Of a DNA stretch of 64,000 bases, positions 58,221 through 64,000 are shown one piece after another (the stretch's first letter is position 1; the number at the start of each line of letters is the position of its first letter). The translations under genes and the position numbers were made by a program. The notes under the pieces were generated by a model, which had not been told where the DNA came from, searched no databases, and was given only the letters and a program-made list of their open reading frames with translations. Source of the stretch: Selaginella moellendorffii (Eukaryota > Streptophyta > Lycopodiopsida > Selaginellales > Selaginellaceae); assembly GCF_000143415.4 (NCBI RefSeq), contig NW_003314424.1, positions 37,194 to 101,193 of the forward strand, given 5' to 3'.

Positions 58221-59957
58221 TGTAAGCAACAAAATTTTTCCATTCTACTTTAGTCACTTAACCACACCTCCGACCACTTGGAGGAGTCTCATTCACAACC
58301 TCCATCAGTCCAATTCAGGACTTGGGACTTGCTAGCCCCAGGAATGGCAACCATGCCACTCAACACTTGCACCTGGTCCAAGTGCTCCTCGTGTCCGGTC
58401 CCAAGAACGACACCCAAAGGTACCACTGACATCTCGGCCCGTTACGCTAAGGCCATGCCCATTCACCTTTGCTGCACTAGTGGTCCAATACCACTTGCAT
58501 CACAATCCCGTCTCTCCAAGACTAGGCCATCTGTCCACGAGTGGTCATCCTAGATCCACTCCTTAGCATCCTTAGGATGCCCACAGACCTGGGGAATTGC
58601 CTTCCCCAAAGTCCCTTTGTCAGTTCCTACCAAGTCCCTTTCTACCCCTGGCCGTGTTTGCCAACACTACCACTGGATCGAGGCCCACAGGCCCGACCAC
58701 TAAATCCCACGGTCCTCTGGGACTTCCTCACCACACGACTGTGTCCTTGGTCACTACCCCAGAGGACTGCTCCTCTTCCTTTCCACAGTCTGGGCCTTTG
58801 GGACAACATTTCGGAACACCGTGGCCTTACGCGAGCCACCTGGGTACTCTCCCCGCCTTTCGCCTTTAGGTGCTCTAGCCATGGGCTTAGAGTGAGGTTC
58901 CGTTGAGCCACGCCTGGTATCCAAGTAGGTAGTGCCACCCACACTTGGACTGGGAGCATCGGCCAGTCGATCTCCCGGGGGAACTAGAGCCGACTCTTGA
59001 ACACTTCACCAAGCTACCCCGCTTGTCAGTCCGTATTCACTCTAGTCTTGGACTTCCCAGTGGTCAGTTCCTCACCCAACACTGGGTCTGGCCTTCCTGG
59101 GCCAAACTGGCCTTTCCTGGCCAAACTGGCTCCACTGCAGTCCTCCCCCCTACTATACTTTTGGAGCTCACCAAACCCCCCAGGGTCTGGGAGACGAACG
59201 CTTTGGGCTTTCACCCTCTCAGGCTCCGGACTCGGACTCAGACTCGGACTCGGACTCGGATTCGGATTCGGACTCGGACTCGGGCTCGGGCTCGGTCTCG
59301 GCCTCGGCCTCGGTCTCGGTCTCGGTCCCGATCTCGGTCTCGGTCTTGGTCTCGGTCTCGGTCCCGGTCTCGGTCTCGACTTCGGACTCCATCTCGGACT
59401 CCATCTCGGACTCCATCTCGGACTCCATCTCGGGTCCATCTCGGACTCCATCTCAGACTCCATCTCGGGTCCATCTCGGACTCCATCTCGGACTCCATCT
59501 CGGACTCCATTTCGGGTCCATCTCGGGTCCATCTCGGACTCCATCTCGGACTCCATCTCGGACTCCATCTCGGGTCCATCTCGGACTCCATCTCGGACTC
59601 CATCTCGGACTCCATCTCGGACTCCATCTCGGGTCCATTTCGGGTCCATCTCGGACTCCATCTCGGACTCCATTTCAGGTCCATCTCGGGTCCATCTCGG
59701 ACTCCACTTCGGACTCCAACTCGGACACTCCCACGTGTCATGTGTTGGTCCTTTTGGGTCCCTTTTTGGAGCCTCGCCTTTTGCTCGCTTCGTGCTCATT
59801 CCTCGAGCACTTCGTTGGGAGTTCCACTCCCGCTCTTGACTTTTCAAGTCGGAGCTTTTGGTCCAAACGTGTTATGCTCGTTTGGCTCTCGCTTCGGCCA
59901 CTACCATGTGGCGCCCTTCCGGCTCCACTTTGGGGCCTAGGGATTTTGTGTCTCACA
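58221..59957. repeat. Nested solo LTR of family A (A4, 1737 bp)
   Basis: Edges TGTAAGCA and TCTCACA with an exact 5-bp duplication GTTGG at 58216-58220 and 59958-59962. The uninterrupted target can be seen in the sister LTR near 61336. It contains the longest CT-rich minisatellite (59220-59730). No interior is present, so it is a product of LTR-LTR recombination. Confidence 0.92.
59220..59730. repeat. CT-rich minisatellite in solo LTR A4
   Basis: A hexamer run (TCGGTC/TCGGAC type) passes into TCGGACTCCATC units with TCGGGTCCATC interspersed. Long repetitive frames on both strands are artefacts of the repeat. Confidence 0.85.
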
Positions 59958-60158
59958 GTTGGTTCCTTATAGAAGTTTCCTCACTAGGGTCCTACTCATG
60001 CAAGGATTCCTCATCCATAACCTCTTGTTTGACCGGAGGCTCCAGCTTTGGCGGGGGTTCTATCTCCGCCTTGGTTCGTTTCCACCCTGCCTTTGCCATC
60101 TCCCAGCAATCTACCTCTATCCTTTGCTAGAACTGAGGAAAATGCTCCGATACCAAAT

Positions 60159-61348
60159 TGTAAGCCACAAAATTTTTCCTTTCTAATTTGCCAGCTTACC
60201 TCATCTATCCAACCAATACTGCCTTGGCTTTTTGCTAAGTTCCCTCGCCAAGGTTCTCACCTATTGTACCAACTCCTACTTGGTCCTACTCGGTTTCAAC
60301 TACTCACTACACAAGCAATGGAGTGTTAGCCATCCATCCACAGATTCCCAAATCTCTCCCAATCCCCCTCCCTAGGTTAGACTGTACATAAGGTTCGGCT
60401 ATACTCCCCGCAGGCACAAGCAGCCAAGCACACCAAGCCTCCAGGTTCCTAACATCTCTTGGTACAACAAGACTTGATCATAGGACCCTCTAAATCCCAA
60501 GGCTTGGGTGCAACACTTGCTTCGGGACACTGGGGCAAAACACCGTGGCCTAACGGCCCGGTATGGGTACCTCTACCCCCTGACTTCCATCCCGAAGGGA
60601 AGGCCTAAGCCCCTAGGAAGGGCGAGGACCAATGAGCCACAAGGTACTCAAGTGGGGCACCACTCCACAAGAGTCGGGAGCACTGCAGTCGGTTTCCCTT
60701 TCATGAGTGGGAGTTGCTCTTGAGCACTTCCCTGGGTGGCCCCTCCGGCACCACCCAAGTCCATGCTCACTCCCACCCAAGGCCCCTCAACCCCAGTCTC
60801 AACCTCAAGTCAGTTTGGAAGCACCACTAGAGAGTTCCTTCAAAACTAGTTCCTGGACCTCACTGTCCCTATTATACTTTTGGAACCCCCTGCACCCCCT
60901 CCCCCCCCCCCCCGGGAGACGCACGCTTTGGGCTTTCACCCCTTGACCCGTATTAGTACTCAGACTCGGTCTCGAACTCGATCTCGGACTGAATCTCGGA
61001 CCCGACTTTGGATTCGGTCTCTGACTCGATCTTGGACTCGATCTTGGACCCGACTTTGGACTCGGTCTCAGACTCGATCTTGGACTCGATCTCGGACCCG
61101 ATCTCAGACTCGACTTCAGACTTGACCTCGGACTCGGTCTCAGACCCGATTTGGATCTTGGACTCTGCCTCGAACTCGGTCTCCGATTCAGCCTTAGACT
61201 CGATCCCGGACTCTATCTCGAAGTTGGTCTCAAAGTTGGTCTTCGACTTGATCTTCGACTCGGTCCCATCCGATGAACTCTTTGTCATTTTGGTCATGCT
61301 TTTAGGGATCCTTTAGCCTACGACACCTCGGGGAGTTGGTTCCTTACA
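60159..61348 (-). repeat. Outer 5' LTR of the composite gypsy (1190 bp)
   Basis: Edges TGTAAGCC at 60159 and CCTTACA at 61348, next to the GACTC duplicate. CT-rich array at 60955-61275 and a C-homopolymer near 60900. Confidence 0.88.
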
Positions 61349-61824
61349 GACTCGAGAGACAATCCATGGGGTTTAAATATAGAGGGAAAAGGGCCCATGA
61401 ACAAGAGTGCACCCCCTTTTCCAATCGGTTAAGGGTCTTGGGATAGTTGGAGTTAAGGGTCCTTGGGTTTGAATAGTGCTTGGTTGGGTGACCTCCCGGG
61501 AAGTCCAAACTCAGGAGCTTACACTTAACTGAGCATGCTTCTTTTCAATGAAGGGAATAGTTGTCAAAGTTCAAGATAATCAAGAGAACAAATAGGGTGG
61601 AACGAATAGAAAAAGCAAAACAGTACTCTGCACGCAAGGTGACATACAAGCAAAACAATATACTTTTTTATTTCCTCTATGTGATGTTTGTGACCTTCGT
61701 ATCCAGAATTCCAGGGTGTTGTGGCCCAGGGAATTTAGCTTCAGCTAGAGGCAAGAATGCTTCTGCTATACAACTGTAGTATTGTTCATGTTGGTGCTTC
61801 GCTCATTGGTTTTTTATGCTGTAG

Positions 61825-63060
61825 GTTTCTCACTACCTAAAAAAAGGAGCATTTCTCGAGCAAGTTGAAGAATGGCTAGATAAAATCTCCACAAGATCAA
61901 GTGATAATCTAGAATTTGATAAACATGTATGTACATTTCTTGCCACCCTCTTAACAAGCTACTCTACGTGATTCTCTTGTCTCAACTAGACCTAGTCTTG
62001 AAGTAGAAGTGGTTGTGGTCATCTCTTATGGATCATGTTGATATCCAAACATAGAACAGAGTGGTTGGAGGGGGGGCACTGCTAGTGGATCTCACCATCA
62101 ACCACTCTGTATAGGAGCCATCTGTTCCTCCACTCTTTTAGTGAACTGGTTTTTACTTGTTCTTTTAGGATGGTGTAATGAAAGTGCATAGTTGCAAGAG
62201 TAAATTTCCACCACAAAGACACTATAGTATCCTCATTTGTTCATCAAAGTGATAGTGGTTATGTGCCTCCCAAAGTGCTTGCACTCTTGTTGCTCTCCAT
62301 ACTGCTTAGTCCTCATAGCCAAACCGACATACCAAATTCAGCTCCTATTACATCCCACCAGATTCGCATTCCACCATGTTGTCCTTGACACCACATATGT
62401 CTCCAAGCCAGACTTGTGGTTGGACCTCTTGCTCCTTTGAACCATTGAGCCACATTACAATCCCAAAGTATGTGTCACATTGTTTCTATCTCTCCACACT
62501 CTTTGCATTGCTAGCATACTTCATTCTGAAAAGGCTGTCCTATTGGCAGCCTATTGTTTGCCACTAACTAAGAGGTAACCATAACCTTCTTTTGCATTGG
62601 TAATTTTTAGAAGGTGAGCATATTTTCCACCACTTGACTTGCTTCAACTCCTTGCTCAATTCACCTCCCCCATAACTTTGGGATCCCCCACGGACCTCCT
62701 CCTTACTTGTTAGGAGACTATCTCACACGTCTTTAACCTCAAACGTGAAAAAGCTCCTTGCTCTTTGTTTCCATACTGTAGGATCCCAGTCTGATGAGAA
62801 CTAGTAATAATAGCCACTTTACCAAAGAATAATGTCTGATTTCATTATGTAGGCAAGGTCTAAATGGCAAAATCATATGGTTAGTTTGAAGGATATATAT
62901 CCTTTTTTTGTAAACACAGTCAACATATATTCCCCCTCAAGTAAGATATTGGGATTTTGATTGCTATCAATGCTTATTTGTGCTGGTATAGGATGAAAAG
63001 AGCTTTGATGAATGGAAGCAGCAACTTGAGTACGACAAGACAATATACACATCTAGATAA
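61825..63060 (+). CDS. Last two exons of an unidentified gene
   Basis: Exon 61825-61926 (34 codons, VSHYLKKGAFLEQVEEWLDK and a Ser/Asp-rich end) has a TGTAG acceptor and a GTATGT donor. Exon 62992-63060 (DEKSFDEWKQQLEYDKTIYT, then a TAA stop) follows a TATAG acceptor. Both are phase 0 and join in one frame. The 1065-bp intron between holds a LINE remnant, which explains its unusual length. Upstream exons may lie beyond the Cassandra insertion. The sequence looks like a soluble helical protein; I do not recognise it. Confidence 0.4.
61940..62690 (-). mobile_element. LINE 3'-end remnant, second copy
   Basis: Similar over about 750 bp to 44330-45120, in the same orientation and heavily mutated. 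It lies inside the intron of the preceding gene. Confidence 0.45.
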
Positions 63061-63506
63061 CTACACTAGAAAGGTTCTGCTTTGGATCCATGACAATAGA
63101 AGCCTATAGAACCAGAAACTTTGTCATTTCAAGAGAAAAGTAATAGTTAAATTAATAATACAAGACTACAGCAAAGTCTTGCTATTGCAGGTGAGAATCT
63201 TTTTTTAATAAACCTTTAGAGAAAATGGCCCTAGATGAATTTTGTAGCACTTCTAGGGACATAGTCACTGATAAGATGCTCCATTTGCCAGCTCTGGAGA
63301 GTGGCCTTGTCTCTAACAATGTCGCCAGCAGCTTGGTGATGCTCAAGAAGTGTTTGGGATGAGATCTTCACTATGAACCTCTTTGACTGCAAAGCTGGGA
63401 ATGAGAACAGCCATCTCCAATGTTGTCTTCGACAATGGACTAGTCACATAGCAGATACAGTAGCTATAAAATGGACCCATTTGAGACTTGAGCTCCTTAC
63501 TAGCAG
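63061..63506. other. Unassigned stretch with one short open minus-strand frame
   Basis: The minus frame 63540-63343 (MGPFYSYCICYVTSPLSKTT) looks protein-like but is short and not recognised. The rest is AT-rich. 63765-64000 shows nothing I can name. Confidence 0.2.
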
Positions 63507-63764
63507 TGTTAGGCACCAGCTTTGACCACGTTGTCAACATGGGTCAAAGGGAAACTAAAGGGTATATTAAGGCATGTTAGCGTAAAGAACTTAACCTAGG
63601 GCTCACAGTGGGAGTGGTAGCATAATGGAGCTTTTGAGGTAGTTTGGGGGTGGTTTGGTGGTGAAGAACCTCAAGAAGTGGCATAGTGTAGTCTAAGGAG
63701 ACTAGATCTTTGTATTTTTGCACCGGATTATAACATCTTTGTCTTTTTGCGCTGGATCATAACA
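63507..63764 (+). repeat. Solo LTR related to gypsy G3 (258 bp)
   Basis: Starts TGTTAGGC and ends GGATCATAACA, the reverse complement of the G3 LTR at 17998-18220. A roughly 31-bp internal duplication near the 3' end makes it longer. No primer-binding site follows, and no clear target duplication is visible. Confidence 0.7.
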
Positions 63765-64000
63765 AACAATGTTGAGCCCTCATTTTGATGTAGATCAGAT
63801 ACCCAACTATCAACCTCCTGGCAAATGGCAAACTTCCCCAGTGATGAGTACCTTGTGAGAACAGATTAATGATCCCTTCATTAAAGAAAATAAAAAGGCT
63901 AAAGTGGTCAATGATATAGAAAAGGGATGGACATGCAGACTGCAATGTTTCTGGCCCAACTTGGCTATGGGGAAGAATGTCTAAAGGGGATTTTAATGTT

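Larger units (their letters stand above)
57073..59971 (-). repeat. Middle LTR of the gypsy element, with nested solo LTR
   Basis: Starts TGTAAGCC at 57073. It is interrupted at 58221 by an A-family solo LTR and resumes after the GTTGG duplicate to end TTCCTTATA (expected TTACA). CT minisatellite at 57890-58160. Without the insert it is about 1157 bp. Confidence 0.8.
51182..61348 (-). mobile_element. Composite Ty3/gypsy chromovirus (three LTRs)
   Basis: Exact GACTC duplicates at 51177-51181 and 61349-61353 bound one insertion into the Cassandra LTR. On the minus strand the order is: LTR 61348-60159, a 190-bp stub of primer-binding site and gag (60158-59972), LTR 59971-57073 (which holds a nested solo LTR), then gag, pol, a 3' UTR, and LTR 51855-51182. 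The second interior is nearly all deleted, as after unequal recombination between tandem copies. LTR lengths differ (674, 1157 without the nested LTR, and 1190 bp), mainly through a CT-rich block absent from the first. Confidence 0.85.
50758..61523 (+). mobile_element. Cassandra-type TRIM, 3' LTR split by a 10-kb insertion
   Basis: The 5' LTR is 50758-50952 (195 bp, TGTAAGCA to GCTTACA). It is followed by the primer-binding site TTTGGTATCGAAG, a short non-coding interior, a purine tract (GGGAGGCGTGGTGGA) and a 3' LTR in two parts, 51157-51181 and 61354-61523, which sum to exactly 195 bp. Flanks CTTGA (50753-50757) and CTTAA (61524-61528) are a one-mismatch target duplication. Both LTRs contain a 5S-rRNA-like domain. 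Cassandra is known as a plant TRIM whose LTRs carry a 5S RNA promoter. Confidence 0.9.

Overview
The window looks like nuclear DNA from a land plant. The evidence is plant-type telomere repeats (TTTAGGG/CCCTAAA) inside the sequence, a Cassandra-type TRIM retrotransposon with 5S-rRNA-like LTRs, a chromodomain Ty3/gypsy element, remnants of a MOT1 molybdate transporter and a PPR gene, and plant-style F-box and tRNA-modification genes. Every intron I could phase by reading frame is tiny (38-73 nt). That resembles the compact-intron genes of lycophytes such as Selaginella, but the assignment is inference.

Layout. (1) 1-4560, minus: a ten-exon, 5'-truncated gene ending in an FCP1/NIF-type HAD domain, with three in-frame stops. 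Retroelement A1 (4560-9060) cuts it off. (2) 9061-11741: low-complexity DNA with repeated modules. (3) 11742-14883, plus: an intact 1029-residue DUF7869 protein with a DDE-like acidic triad, probably a transposase. A 22-bp palindrome is scattered over 1-15.3 kb in exons, introns and spacers; at least four of the HAD gene's introns are built around it. (4) 15.3-26 kb: a gypsy remnant, then two long LTR elements with non-coding interiors (A2, A3) in inverted orientation. (5) 26405-29095, minus: an intact four-exon Crinkler/RHS-like P-loop NTPase with a C-terminal PD-(D/E)XK-like nuclease motif. (6) 29.3-35.1 kb, plus: a decayed CDKAL1-type tRNA methylthiotransferase gene split by a Ty1/copia element with 87-bp LTRs and a 5-bp target duplication. 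(7) 35329-36526: an F-box gene. (8) 36.8-40 kb: a gypsy remnant. (9) 40.1-43.4 kb, minus: MOT1 and PPR pseudogenes. (10) 43.4-50.6 kb: palindromes, telomere-like tracts, LINE and copia scraps, and tandem partial copies of an RS-domain gene. (11) 50758-61523: a Cassandra TRIM whose 3' LTR is split by a composite gypsy element (51182-61348), which itself holds a nested solo LTR. (12) 61.5-64 kb: the last two exons of an unidentified gene and a solo LTR.

The strongest candidates for something new are the palindromic repeat that coincides with very short introns (introner-like), the possible two-gene DNA transposon it decorates, and the plant NTPase-nuclease gene. All calls come from reading the sequence; no database search was run.
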